Positions 7,946 through 15,368 of a stretch of 53,832 nucleotides of DNA are shown here, in pieces. Under the pieces are notes generated by a model. The model saw only the letters and a list, made by a program, of their open reading frames with translations. It was not told the DNA's origin and searched no databases. The DNA is from Mycobacterium sp. 1554424.7 (GTDB taxonomy: Bacteria; Actinomycetota; Actinomycetes; Mycobacteriales; Mycobacteriaceae), in the NCBI RefSeq assembly GCF_001665295.1, contig NZ_LZSE01000109.1, forward strand, positions 1-53,832, in the 5' to 3' direction. Numbering within the stretch: position 1 is the stretch's first letter; the number at the start of each line of letters is the position of its first letter. The position numbers and the translations under genes are program-made.

Positions 7946-10162
7946 TCAGCTCGCCGGTATCGGCAGCCGGAAGGTGATGTCGACGGTCGTGCCATCGATG
8001 GTGCTGTGCAGTTCCATCGTGTCGCTGAGCGCCCGCATCAACACCAGGCCGCGACCGCTGTTACCCGGGTCGGCGGCCGGCGTCTTCCAGGAGCCGGTGT
8101 CCGTGACCCGTGTTCGGACTTGACCGTCCGTCACCTCCGCTTGCAGCAGCATCGCCCCGATGGCATGGCCGCGGTAGGCGTGCTCGACGCAGTTGGTGCA
8201 CGCTTCGTTGACGACCAGCACGATGTCGGCGGCTTGCGCGTCCGGGACGTCGGCGGCGCGCAGCCACGCTGCCAGCCGGTGTCGAATCTCGGCCAATTCC
8301 TCTGCGAGTGCTTCGCTTTCGATTCGAAGCTGCGTCGGGCGGTGCCGGTAGATCACCATCGCCACGTCGTCGTCATATCCCGATGGAGGGGCGAGCGCGC
8401 GGACGACGGTCTCCGGGACCGCATCCAGGGGCAGTTTCGTCGTCGCGAGCAAAACGTCAGCGGCGCGGGCGATTCCGATGTCGATTGACTCGTGTTTCCG
8501 CTCGACCAGGCCGTCCGTGTACAGCATCAGCGTCGATCCCGCAGGTAGCACCCGCGACGCTTGCGGCCGCGGTTCCGTCCGGCGGACCGCGAGCGGTACC
8601 GAGGCGGCGTCGGTCACCACGGTCGTGTTCGCCGGCTTCGGGCCCGCGACCATCGCGGGCATGTGGCCGGCGTTGCTGTACTCCAAAACGCCGGTTTCGG
8701 TGTCCAGGATCGCGAGAAAGACCGTGGTGCAATACGCGTTCGGGATGAGCGACGCCGCCAGGTCCAGTTGTTCGAGCACTCGCGCCGGTTGGGCGCCGTT
8801 GATCAACAGGGCGCGCGCCGAGCTGCGCAGCTGCCCCATGACCGCGGCGGCCGGCAGCCCGCGGCCGACGCAGTCGCCGACGACGATGCCGATGCGGTTG
8901 TCGCCGATCGGCAGCACGTCATACCAGTCGCCGCCGATTTCCAAAGGGAGCACGGCCGGTTCGTAGCACACGGCGAAGCCGGCGGGCGGCTGCACAGTGG
9001 GCAGCAGGGCGCGCTGCAGGGTCAGCGACGTTTCGCGCGCGCTTTCGAACTGGCGGACGTGCTGCATGGCCAGGCTCAGGTGGCCGATGAGCACCGTGAC
9101 CAGCAGCCGGTCCTCGGCGCTGACCCAGCGCGCGGTGCGCAGCTCGAGCCACAACGCGAGGTCTCCGGTGTTGGACAGAACCGCCACCAATCCCTGTGCC
9201 TTGCCAGGGTTTTCGGGCGTGTCGACGGTCTTGGCCGTCAGCGGCAGCTGATGGCGCGCTTCCTGGAACGTGTTGCGCAGCCAGGGGTCCAGTGTGCGCC
9301 AGGAGGATTCGGGAGGATCACCCGCCATCTGGACGGTCGGTTCGCCGTCGCCGCCGGGCCACGAAACGGCGATCACCCGCTGGACGTCGATCGCCACCCG
9401 GCATTCGTCCAGGGTGATCGAGAGCAGCTCGTCGACGGTCTTGGCCACGGCCACGGCCGTGGCGAGCCGTAGCACCGCGCTTTCCCTGGCGGCGAAGGCA
9501 CGCTCCGCGGTGATGTCCCGGATGGTGCCCACGTAGACGTCCCGGTCGCTGCCGACTTCCTTGACCGCGTTGATGCTGACCATCACCCATGCGAGGTGTC
9601 CGTCTTTGTGCCGAATCGGGGTTTCGTACTCGGCGCTGCCGTTGCTGCGGACCAGGGCCTGCTGTTCGCGTGCGGTCTTTTTGTCGACCAGCCACGGGTG
9701 GGGCCACCGGTAGGGCAGCCCGTCGGCGGGGTACCCGAGGATCTCGATCAAGGCGCTGTTCATTTCGATGACCGCGCCCTCGTTGTCGGCGACGAAGAAG
9801 CCCTCCTGCAGCGAATTGACCAGGGCCGTGCGGAATCTGTCGCGGTCGGCCAGGCCCTCCGCCCGGGCCCGCTCCTGCGCGAAACGCCTGGTGCCATCGA
9901 GGAATCCGCGAGTCGCGACGTCCAGCGGGGCCAGCGTCTGCAACAGGAACTCGAGCGCGGCCGGTTCGTCCACCGAAGAGTTCGCGGCAAGGTCATGGAC
10001 CCAGTGGAAATGGTGCTCGACGATTTCGAGCACGCTGATGTCCTGCTCCAGGGCGCGCCGTCCGAGTTCGTGGCCGACCGCCAGCGCGTCCTCGTCGCGC
10101 GTGTCCAGGTAGCCGCGCAAGGCGGCGGCGTACCGGGTGTGAAAGTCGTGGTTGCCGCTCAT
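7946..10162 (-). CDS. PAS-GAF-PP2C (SpoIIE) phosphatase with C-terminal ATPase/anti-sigma kinase domain
   Basis: 738-aa multidomain partner-switch protein. Order: helical N-terminal domain (1-110, RsbU-like), PAS (about 115-235, with EGFFVADNEGAVIEMN and the PAC end GTIRDITAERAF), GAF (240-400), SpoIIE/PP2C phosphatase (420-600, with GGDWYDVLPI, GDCVGRGLPAAA, YTDGLVER and the DDDVAMV end), and HATPase of the RsbW/SpoIIAB type (610-738, with NEACTNCVEHAYRG and GRGLVLMR). It should sense a signal, dephosphorylate an anti-anti-sigma STAS protein, and may itself bind or phosphorylate one. Start 10162 overlaps the upstream gene (ATGA). The domain order recalls M. tuberculosis Rv1364c, without its fused STAS; a separate STAS gene lies at 12640. 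Confidence 0.9.
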   Translation of the reverse strand: MSGNHDFHTRYAAALRGYLDTRDEDALAVGHELGRRALEQDISVLEIVEHHFHWVHDLAANSSVDEPAALEFLLQTLAPLDVATRGFLDGTRRFAQERARAEGLADRDRFRTALVNSLQEGFFVADNEGAVIEMNSALIEILGYPADGLPYRWPHPWLVDKKTAREQQALVRSNGSAEYETPIRHKDGHLAWVMVSINAVKEVGSDRDVYVGTIRDITAERAFAARESAVLRLATAVAVAKTVDELLSITLDECRVAIDVQRVIAVSWPGGDGEPTVQMAGDPPESSWRTLDPWLRNTFQEARHQLPLTAKTVDTPENPGKAQGLVAVLSNTGDLALWLELRTARWVSAEDRLLVTVLIGHLSLAMQHVRQFESARETSLTLQRALLPTVQPPAGFAVCYEPAVLPLEIGGDWYDVLPIGDNRIGIVVGDCVGRGLPAAAVMGQLRSSARALLINGAQPARVLEQLDLAASLIPNAYCTTVFLAILDTETGVLEYSNAGHMPAMVAGPKPANTTVVTDAASVPLAVRRTEPRPQASRVLPAGSTLMLYTDGLVERKHESIDIGIARAADVLLATTKLPLDAVPETVVRALAPPSGYDDDVAMVIYRHRPTQLRIESEALAEELAEIRHRLAAWLRAADVPDAQAADIVLVVNEACTNCVEHAYRGHAIGAMLLQAEVTDGQVRTRVTDTGSWKTPAADPGNSGRGLVLMRALSDTMELHSTIDGTTVDITFRLPIPAS

Positions 10163-10785
10163 GTCGTGACTCCCCGGTGACGCGCTGCCAACACCATCGC
10201 GTCGTCGGTTTCCCTGGCGTCCTTGCTGAGGAGCCCTTCGGCGATGACGACGGCGGGAGCCGCGAAGTCGATGTGGTCCAAGTAGTCCTCGGAGATGCCG
10301 TCGGTCCTCATCACGAGCAGGTCCCCGGGCCGGATCGAAACCACCTGCGCCGGCCTGATTTCCGGTATCCGGTAGCCGAGGATGCCCGCGGTCAGGCGCA
10401 CGCTCGAACGGATTTGGACGCCGGTCGGGGCTTTCGCCACCAGTTCGGCGGTGACGTTGCCGACTCCCGTCCACGTCAGCGTGCCGGCCGCAAAGTCCAC
10501 CCGGGCCAGGGTCATCGCGACGCCGCGGGTGCCCTCCAACGTGCGGTGGCAGAGCTGGACCAAGACTTCGAGCCGTTCGGCGCTGGCGGCCTTCACCGCA
10601 TCGACGGCGCGTAAGGCGGCGGTCGCGGCCTCCGGGCCGTGGCCGAGGCCATCCACCACCCCGAACAGCGCGGCTTCGTCGTTGATGCCGACCGCGATAC
10701 CGCGGTCGCCGGAGGTGTATTGGCTGGGCAGGGGGCGCCCCGCCCTTGCCCACTCGATCGGCCCCAGCCGCCCATGTTCATGCAC
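10159..10785 (-). CDS. single-domain PP2C phosphatase, RsbX-like
   Basis: 208-aa PP2C/SpoIIE-type domain without sensor. Metal-binding acidic motifs are present: VVDGLGHGPEAA near residue 45, MRTDGISEDYLD near 160 and ETDDAMVLAAR near the end. In Bacillus stressosomes RsbX dephosphorylates RsbR and RsbS to reset the signal; the position right after an RsbT gene supports that role. The GTG at 10785 overlaps the RsbT stop by 8 bases, and its stop overlaps the next start (ATGA), so the genes are tightly coupled. Confidence 0.85.
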   Translation of the reverse strand: MHEHGRLGPIEWARAGRPLPSQYTSGDRGIAVGINDEAALFGVVDGLGHGPEAATAALRAVDAVKAASAERLEVLVQLCHRTLEGTRGVAMTLARVDFAAGTLTWTGVGNVTAELVAKAPTGVQIRSSVRLTAGILGYRIPEIRPAQVVSIRPGDLLVMRTDGISEDYLDHIDFAAPAVVIAEGLLSKDARETDDAMVLAARHRGVTT

Positions 10786-11191
10786 GGCCCGGCACCCACT
10801 TCCACATCTCGATGACCGTTCCCTGGCCGAGTTTCGAGTCCACGACCAGTCGGTCCATCAGGCGGCGGGCGCCCGGCAAGCCCATCCCCAACCCGCGACC
10901 GGTGGAGTACCCGTCCTCCATCGCCCGCTCGATGTCGGCGATGCCGGGTCCGTCGTCCTCCGCGCGCACCACCAGAGCCTGGCGCCCCTCCCGCTCGGCC
11001 ACCGTGACCCGGACGGCCCCGCGCCCCGCGTAGCTGGTGATGTTGCGGGCGATCTCGGAGATCGCCGTGGCGATCATGGTGACGTCGGTCAGCGAGAATC
11101 CGAGGTCGAGAGCGAGCTGGTGTCCGGCCTTGCGGGCGGCGACGATATCGTCAGAGTTGTGGATGTCGACGACGATATCACCCGCCACCAT
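10778..11191 (-). CDS. rsbT: RsbT-like serine/threonine kinase (switch kinase)
   Basis: 137-aa GHKL ATPase. ATP-site motifs are readable: N box EIARNITSYA, G1 box EDDGPGI, G2 region GRGLGMGLPGA. Length and motifs match RsbT rather than RsbW. In stressosomes RsbT is held by RsbR/RsbS, phosphorylates them under stress and is released to activate a PP2C phosphatase; here that target is probably the 738-aa PP2C in the same operon, although that protein is not a plain RsbU. It overlaps RsbS by 14 bases and the small PP2C by 8. Confidence 0.9.
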   Translation of the reverse strand: MVAGDIVVDIHNSDDIVAARKAGHQLALDLGFSLTDVTMIATAISEIARNITSYAGRGAVRVTVAEREGRQALVVRAEDDGPGIADIERAMEDGYSTGRGLGMGLPGARRLMDRLVVDSKLGQGTVIEMWKWVPGRA

Positions 11192-11567
11192 CGCGCCCGA
11201 TCGTCGATTTCCCCACTCCGCCTTGGCGATTCAGGAGCGCGAGGCCCTCTTCGAGATCCAGTGCAGTATTCATGTCGTCGAACGCCAGGCCAAGTTGCAC
11301 CATTGCGAAGGCCACCTCCGGCTGCAGACCCACGATCACGGTGTCCGCTCCGCGCAGCCGCGTCATGTGGGCGATGGTCCGCAGCGAGCGGGCGGCGAAC
11401 GAGTCCATCACGTCGATGGCGGTGACGTCGACGATGATGCCCTGGGCGCGAAACCGGCTCACCCGCTCCATCAGGTCGAAGCGAAGGCGTTCGGCGTCGG
11501 AGTCGGTGAGCGCCGACTGCACCGAAGCGATCAGAATCGCGCCCTGTTTCAGGATCGGTACTGGCAT
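11178..11567 (-). CDS. rsbS: RsbS-like STAS antagonist
   Basis: 129-aa single STAS domain beginning MPVPILKQGAILIASVQSAL. The segment DVTAIDVMDSFAARSL carries the DSFA motif whose serine is phosphorylated by RsbT in the Bacillus protein. The order RsbR-RsbS-RsbT is the canonical stressosome module. The C-terminal 14 codons (GGVGKSTIGRDGGG) run over the RsbT start and may be dispensable. Confidence 0.9.
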   Translation of the reverse strand: MPVPILKQGAILIASVQSALTDSDAERLRFDLMERVSRFRAQGIIVDVTAIDVMDSFAARSLRTIAHMTRLRGADTVIVGLQPEVAFAMVQLGLAFDDMNTALDLEEGLALLNRQGGVGKSTIGRDGGG

Positions 11568-11589
11568 GGGGTGCTCGTGCTAATGGTGG

Positions 11590-12483
11590 TTACCCGGTCT
11601 GTTCGCCGGTGCGCGTGACTTCGTAACCAAGCAGGCGTTCGGCCTCTTCGATGCCGCCCTGCAGGTCGCCGACGGCGTTCATCTTCGACAGGTCCAGCCC
11701 GATGGTGACCAGCGTCAGCGCGATCTCGGAGGACAGACCGGTGATGATCACGCTGGCGCCCATCAGGCCCGACGCGTCGACCGTCTGCACCAGGTGGTTC
11801 GCCACGGTGGAGTCGATGGTCGGCACACCGGTGATGTCGATGACCACGACCTTCGCGCGGTTCGCGCGGATCGCCCGCAGCAACTGCTCGGTGACCTGGC
11901 GGGCCCGCTGGCTGTCGAGCACACCGATGATCGGCAGGATCAGCAGCTGCTCGCGCACCTGCAGCACCGGCGTCGACAGCTCCCGGATGGCCTCCTGCTG
12001 CTGCCGGATGATGCGCTCGCGTTCCTGCACGAAGGACACGGCCACGGTGTTGGCGATGCGGTTGGCCGCGGGCTCGTAAGCATCGAGCACCCGGTTGAGC
12101 AGGTCGAAGTCCGTCTGGTACTTCTCGAACAGCGACCGGGCCAGCACGTCACGCAGCAGCAGCACGATGCCGACGACCTCGTTTGTCTCCACGCCACGCG
12201 GAATGATGCGCTCGGACAGGTCGCGCGCGTAGTCCTGCAGCGCCTCGACGCTACCGGTCTCGAGCACCTCGACGTAGCTGTCGTAAATCGTCGTCGCCTC
12301 GGAGAAGATCTCCTCCGGCGACATCGCGGTGAGCAGTTCGGCCTCGGTGATCCGGCGGGCCCACACCTCGCGCAGAATCGTTCGATTCTGCCGCAGGTGC
12401 TGGACCAGCTGGGGCAGCAGGCCCTCGCTGACCGTCTGCGCGGCGGTGCTGGTCGTTCCGAGATCCAACGGCGAATCTGACAT
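11590..12483 (-). CDS. rsbR: RsbR-like stressosome scaffold/sensor
   Basis: 297 aa: N-terminal helical sensor domain (about 1-170, globin-like in Bacillus paralogues) with coiled linker FVQERERIIRQQQEAIRELS, then a STAS domain (180-290). The two usual RsbT target threonines of Bacillus RsbRA appear as serines here (LDSQRA and PTIDSTVA), judged from memory of the family. ATG 12483 has GGAGGCCAG directly before it; the in-frame ATG 12 nt upstream overlaps that ribosome site and the frame extends further without family sequence. First gene of the five-gene operon; its 157-nt divergent upstream region is shared with the STAS gene. Confidence 0.9.
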   Translation of the reverse strand: MSDSPLDLGTTSTAAQTVSEGLLPQLVQHLRQNRTILREVWARRITEAELLTAMSPEEIFSEATTIYDSYVEVLETGSVEALQDYARDLSERIIPRGVETNEVVGIVLLLRDVLARSLFEKYQTDFDLLNRVLDAYEPAANRIANTVAVSFVQERERIIRQQQEAIRELSTPVLQVREQLLILPIIGVLDSQRARQVTEQLLRAIRANRAKVVVIDITGVPTIDSTVANHLVQTVDASGLMGASVIITGLSSEIALTLVTIGLDLSKMNAVGDLQGGIEEAERLLGYEVTRTGEQTG

Positions 12484-12639
12484 CTGGCCTCCCATGTGCC
12501 GCGTCGCGCTCCGCAGTATGCCTATGGGGAGACTAGCCTGGGCAATCGCGCGCCAGGTGTCGAGGGCATATTCTTCTCGCGGGTTCGCATGGCAGGCTAG
12601 GCTTGCACCACACTTCAAGGCCCGGACGAAGGATCGCCA

Positions 12640-13008
12640 TTGTCAGCTCCTGATTCGATTACCACGCTGGTTACCGACCACGACGGTGTGTCCGTGGTCA
12701 GCGTCAGCGGCGAAATCGATCTGGTCACCGCTCCGGCGCTCGAGCAGGCCATCAGCTCCGTGATCGCCGACGGTCCGACGGCACTGGTCATCGACCTTTC
12801 CGCGGTGGAGTTCCTCGGCTCGGTCGGGTTGAAGATCCTGGCCGCGACGTACGAAAAACTCGGCAAGTCCACCGAGTTCGGGGTCGTCGCGCGCGGCCCG
12901 GCTACCAGGAGACCGATCCACCTCACCGGCCTGGACAAAACCTTCCCGTTGTATCCGACGCTGGACGACGCGTTGACCGCGGTCCGGGACGGCAACACCA
13001 ACCGCTGA
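12640..13008 (+). CDS. STAS-domain anti-anti-sigma factor
   Basis: 122-aa SpoIIAA/RsbV-type protein. GEIDLVTAPALEQAI is the usual N-terminal element and DLSAVEFLGSVGLKIL the phosphorylation loop with candidate serines. It should bind an anti-sigma kinase when unphosphorylated and so free a sigma factor, probably SigF-type in mycobacteria. The start is TTG 12640 after GAAGGA. It is divergent from rsbR, and is the obvious substrate of the PP2C proteins across the intergenic region, an inference from context. Confidence 0.88.
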   Translation: MSAPDSITTLVTDHDGVSVVSVSGEIDLVTAPALEQAISSVIADGPTALVIDLSAVEFLGSVGLKILAATYEKLGKSTEFGVVARGPATRRPIHLTGLDKTFPLYPTLDDALTAVRDGNTNR

Positions 13009-13012
13009 CGCC

Positions 13013-13153
13013 CTATCGCATCAGCGAGAGGTTTTGCCAGAAGTTCACCAGGCTCTCGGTGCCACCGAAGAGTGTCGTGAAGTTCGTCGAATCGACCAAT
13101 ACGATGTCGCCGGCCCGGCGCCCGTCGGGCGGCATCCAGTTCCGTGCGTTGAT
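13013..13153 (-). pseudogene. possible remnant coding segment
   Basis: On the minus strand an open frame without an early start codon ends at TAG 13013-13015 and reads INARNWMPPDGRR, then VDSTNFTTLFGG and NFWQNLSLMR. The residue mix looks protein-like, but the upstream frame is closed by a TAA near 13180 and the only ATG is internal. It may be the surviving 3' end of a lost gene. I do not recognise the family. The rest of the 13009-13229 gap holds only the promoter-like site listed below. Confidence 0.25.
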
Positions 13154-13194
13154 TGATTCTTGACCGCGACGCTGCCCTTCGGTAGCTGGTTAAC

Positions 13195-13220
13195 GTTTAA
13201 ATCACGCGTCCGGTGGGATG
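13195..13220 (+). promoter_or_regulatory. weak SigF-like promoter for the DUF6328 gene
   Basis: GTTT at 13195-13198, 16-nt spacer, GGGATG at 13215-13220. The -10 is imperfect, but the 9-nt distance to ATG 13230 equals that of the stronger sites in this region. Confidence 0.3.
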
Positions 13221-13229
13221 CTCGGTGCT

Positions 13230-13736
13230 ATGGGTGACGACGTCGATCGTCCGGAAGATGACCAGCAATGGGATCGCAGTCAGCGCGGCGAGACCGAAAT
13301 CGAACGGCTGGACCGCAATTGGAACAGCCTGCTGCAGGAGCTGCGCGTGGTGCAGACCGGCGTGCAGCTGCTCACCGGGTTCCTGCTGACGCTGCCTTTC
13401 CAGCAGCGCTTCAACCTTCTCGACGAACCGATGCGGATCGCATACCTGGTGACGGTCGGCTGTTCGGTCGGCGCGACAGTCCTGTTGGTCGCTCCCGTCG
13501 GGATTCACCGGTTGCTGTTCCGCCGGCATCGCCTGCAGGTCCTGGTGTCGGCGGCGCACCGGTGCGCCTACGCCGGATTGGCGCTGCTCGGCACGGCCCT
13601 GACGGGGGTGACGCTCATCGTCTTCGACTCGGTTGCCGGACGCACCGCCGGGCTCATCGCGGGCGCCTGCGCGCTGACGCTGTTTGGGTTCTTTTGGTGG
13701 CTCTTACCGCTGTTGCTGCGCAGTCACGGTATGTAG
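13230..13736 (+). CDS. DUF6328 family membrane protein
   Basis: 168-aa integral membrane protein. A charged N-terminus (GDDVDRPEDDQQ) is followed by LDRNWNSLLQELRVVQTG, typical of the DUF6328 family, and four hydrophobic segments (about residues 45-60, 72-92, 110-132 and 140-160). Function unknown; family members are common near actinobacterial stress genes. I start at ATG 13230 instead of 13218 because the SigF-like -10 would end at 13220. The 3' end overlaps the convergent HAD gene by 33 bases. Confidence 0.75.
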   Translation: MGDDVDRPEDDQQWDRSQRGETEIERLDRNWNSLLQELRVVQTGVQLLTGFLLTLPFQQRFNLLDEPMRIAYLVTVGCSVGATVLLVAPVGIHRLLFRRHRLQVLVSAAHRCAYAGLALLGTALTGVTLIVFDSVAGRTAGLIAGACALTLFGFFWWLLPLLLRSHGM

Positions 13737-14405
13737 CTCCGCGATCCGGGTGGATCCCAGATGTTCGAGGAGATCCTGCGGATCCGTGAAGATCGGCGAC
13801 GCGCCGGCCGACTGCAATTCGTCGCGCGAGATCCCGCCGCACAACAGTCCGATGCACGGCACTCCCGCGGCCGCGGCGGCGTGCGCGTCCCACACGGCGT
13901 CGCCGACGAACACGGCGTGGTCGGCGTCGACGCCGGCCCGGTCCAGCGCCACCTGGACGATGCCGGGGTCGGGTTTGGCGGTGTCGACGTCGCGTGACGA
14001 CGTCTTCTCGGCGATGACGTCGTCGCAGTCGAGCGCCTTGAGCAGGGCCTCGAGCTCGTCGTCGGGCGCCGAACTGGCCAGCACCACTTGCAGTCCGAGG
14101 TCGGCGACGCGGTGCAGCAGCGCCCGGGCGCCGGGCAGCGGCGCCAGCAGCGGGGTGACCTCGCGGTAGTGGCGGCTGTGCCCATCGCTGAGCCGGTCCT
14201 GCACCTGATTGGGCGCCCCTCCCTGGCTGTCGCACAGCGACTGCACCAACTTGTCGCCGTCCATCCCGATGCAGCGGTGGATCTGCCACGCGGCGACCGG
14301 GATGCCCTCGGCGTCGAAGGCGCGCTGCCAGGCGTAGACGTGCAGATAGTTGGAATCGACGAGGGTTCCATCCACGTCGAACAGGACGGCGGGCGCTCTT
14401 TGCAT
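13704..14405 (-). CDS. HAD-IA family phosphatase
   Basis: 233-aa haloacid-dehalogenase-type hydrolase of the phosphoglycolate-phosphatase/beta-phosphoglucomutase kind. Motif I is FDVDGTLVDSN, motif II VVLASSAPD, motif III lysine in DTAKPDPGIV and motif IV VGDAVWDAHAA. The helical cap between motifs I and II marks class C1. Substrate unknown (small phosphorylated metabolite likely). ATG 14405 starts 9 nt after a SigF-type -10. The 3' end runs 33 bases into the DUF6328 gene. Confidence 0.88.
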   Translation of the reverse strand: MQRAPAVLFDVDGTLVDSNYLHVYAWQRAFDAEGIPVAAWQIHRCIGMDGDKLVQSLCDSQGGAPNQVQDRLSDGHSRHYREVTPLLAPLPGARALLHRVADLGLQVVLASSAPDDELEALLKALDCDDVIAEKTSSRDVDTAKPDPGIVQVALDRAGVDADHAVFVGDAVWDAHAAAAAGVPCIGLLCGGISRDELQSAGASPIFTDPQDLLEHLGSTRIAELHTVTAQQQR

Positions 14406-14414
14406 TCGCGCGGC

Positions 14415-14440
14415 ATACCCGCGACGGCGCCGGCTGACAC
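14415..14440 (-). promoter_or_regulatory. SigF-type promoter for the HAD phosphatase
   Basis: Minus strand: GTGT (14440-14437), 16-nt spacer, GGGTAT (14420-14415). The -10 is perfect, the -35 differs from GTTT by one base. Nine bases separate it from ATG 14405, so a leaderless mRNA is likely. Confidence 0.5.
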
Positions 14441-14463
14441 GCGCCGGCTGACACAAAGGTGTC

Positions 14464-14489
14464 GTTTGACCCGTCCGGGCGGTGGGTAG
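14464..14489 (+). promoter_or_regulatory. SigF-type promoter for the UsfY-like gene
   Basis: GTTT at 14464-14467, 16-nt spacer, GGGTAG at 14484-14489. It lies back to back with the promoter of the HAD gene. The leader of about 65-70 nt carries the ribosome site for the TTG start at 14563. Confidence 0.6.
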
Positions 14490-14562
14490 ACGTCGTCGAG
14501 CGCCGGCACCGCCCACCCCGACGAACAGCACTGGTACAAAAGGTTTTTCACGAGGAGAGAAC

Positions 14563-14874
14563 TTGCGAACCCCGAAAAGTGACCCGGTTGACCACCATCG
14601 CACCTCTCGGCAGCACGCCGGTGAATCGCTCACGCACGCGGCCAACGCCCCCGGCCTCGCGTGGGTGGCCCTCGCCGTGGTCGCCCTGGTGATCGGCTTG
14701 TACGCCTTCGCGACCGGGCACGCCCTGGTCGGTTCGGCGGTCGTGCTGTTGGCCGCCGCATGCGGTGCCGCGGGCGTCGCCTGGCTGTTGCAGACCCACC
14801 GCAGGGTGCGAGCCGCCGAACTGCGCTGGCAGGCAAGGAATTCCGACCAGCCGGCGCCCCCGCCGAGCAGTTGA
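14563..14874 (+). CDS. UsfY-like membrane protein
   Basis: 103-aa protein. The N-terminus (TPKSDPVDHHRTSRQHAGES) matches, from memory, the DPVDHxRTxRxxAGE motif of UsfY, the protein encoded upstream of sigF and usfX in M. tuberculosis. Two membrane segments (about 35-52 and 57-77) and a basic WLLQTHRRVRAAEL stretch follow. The start is TTG 14563 with GGAGAGAAC upstream; the longer frame from 14482 would start inside the SigF-type promoter. Function of UsfY is not known, but it belongs to the SigF regulon, and the promoter here agrees. Confidence 0.7.
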   Translation: MRTPKSDPVDHHRTSRQHAGESLTHAANAPGLAWVALAVVALVIGLYAFATGHALVGSAVVLLAAACGAAGVAWLLQTHRRVRAAELRWQARNSDQPAPPPSS

Positions 14875-14902
14875 ACGTTGCCCGGCCGGGCGGAACCGAA
14901 AT

Positions 14903-14928
14903 GTTTAATTTTCGGCCTGACCGGGCAT
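14903..14928 (+). promoter_or_regulatory. SigF-type promoter for small membrane protein gene
   Basis: GTTT at 14903-14906, 16-nt spacer, GGGCAT at 14923-14928, then 9 nt to ATG 14938. Confidence 0.45.
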
Positions 14929-14937
14929 AAGGGGCCC

Positions 14938-15213
14938 ATGCTCGACACGTCCGGCCCGTTGCGTCCCAGCGTCGCGGGCCGCGTGGCTGCCGCCGTCTGG
15001 GCGGTCGGCCTGGCGGTTGGCGTTCTTGCGCTGGCCACCGGGCATGCGGGGGCGGCGGTCGCGGCGCTGCTCCCGGCCGTCGCGGCGCCGTGGTTTGGCC
15101 TGGCTTTCGTATCGCGGAGTCAGCGCCGGACCTCCAACGTCGCCTTGTTTCTGCACGGCACGAGGGCCGACGCGGCTTCGGCGCACGCGGCCAGGGCGTC
15201 CGTCGCCCGCTGA
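14938..15213 (+). CDS. small two-helix membrane protein
   Basis: 91 aa with two hydrophobic segments (AAAVWAVGLAVGVLALATG and AVAALLPAVAAPWFGLAF) and a basic C-terminal part. I do not recognise the family, though the ATGHAG turn between the helices resembles the corresponding part of the UsfY-like neighbour, so the two may be distant paralogues. ATG 14938 is preceded by AAGGGG and by a SigF-type -10 ending at 14928. An upstream start at 14881 would lie before the promoter. Confidence 0.6.
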   Translation: MLDTSGPLRPSVAGRVAAAVWAVGLAVGVLALATGHAGAAVAALLPAVAAPWFGLAFVSRSQRRTSNVALFLHGTRADAASAHAARASVAR

Positions 15214-15278
15214 GTGGGCGGTCCCTGGAGGGCTGGAGGCGCTCAATTGTCGTCGGCGCCATTTTTTGGGCCGATTAG

Positions 15279-15304
15279 GTGTGATCGATCCCCGATCGGG
15301 GTAT
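15279..15304 (+). promoter_or_regulatory. weak SigF-like promoter for DUF4193 gene
   Basis: GTGT at 15279-15282, 16-nt spacer, GGGTAT at 15299-15304. The -10 overlaps the palindrome CCCGATCGGG (15291-15300), which could be an operator. The leader to ATG 15369 is about 60 nt. Confidence 0.35.
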
Positions 15305-15368
15305 CGATTCAGCCACGGGTAGGTACAGGCAAGTGCGTCAACCCGTCGCTCAGCAGGAGGGAACAGCC

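Noticed and set aside
10163-10753. Longer start of the large PP2C gene
   Set aside because: Would overlap almost all of the small PP2C gene; ATG 10162 with ATGA overlap is the natural start.
14482-14562. Earlier start for the UsfY-like gene
   Set aside because: The ATG lies in the -10 region of the SigF-type promoter and the added residues are not conserved-looking.
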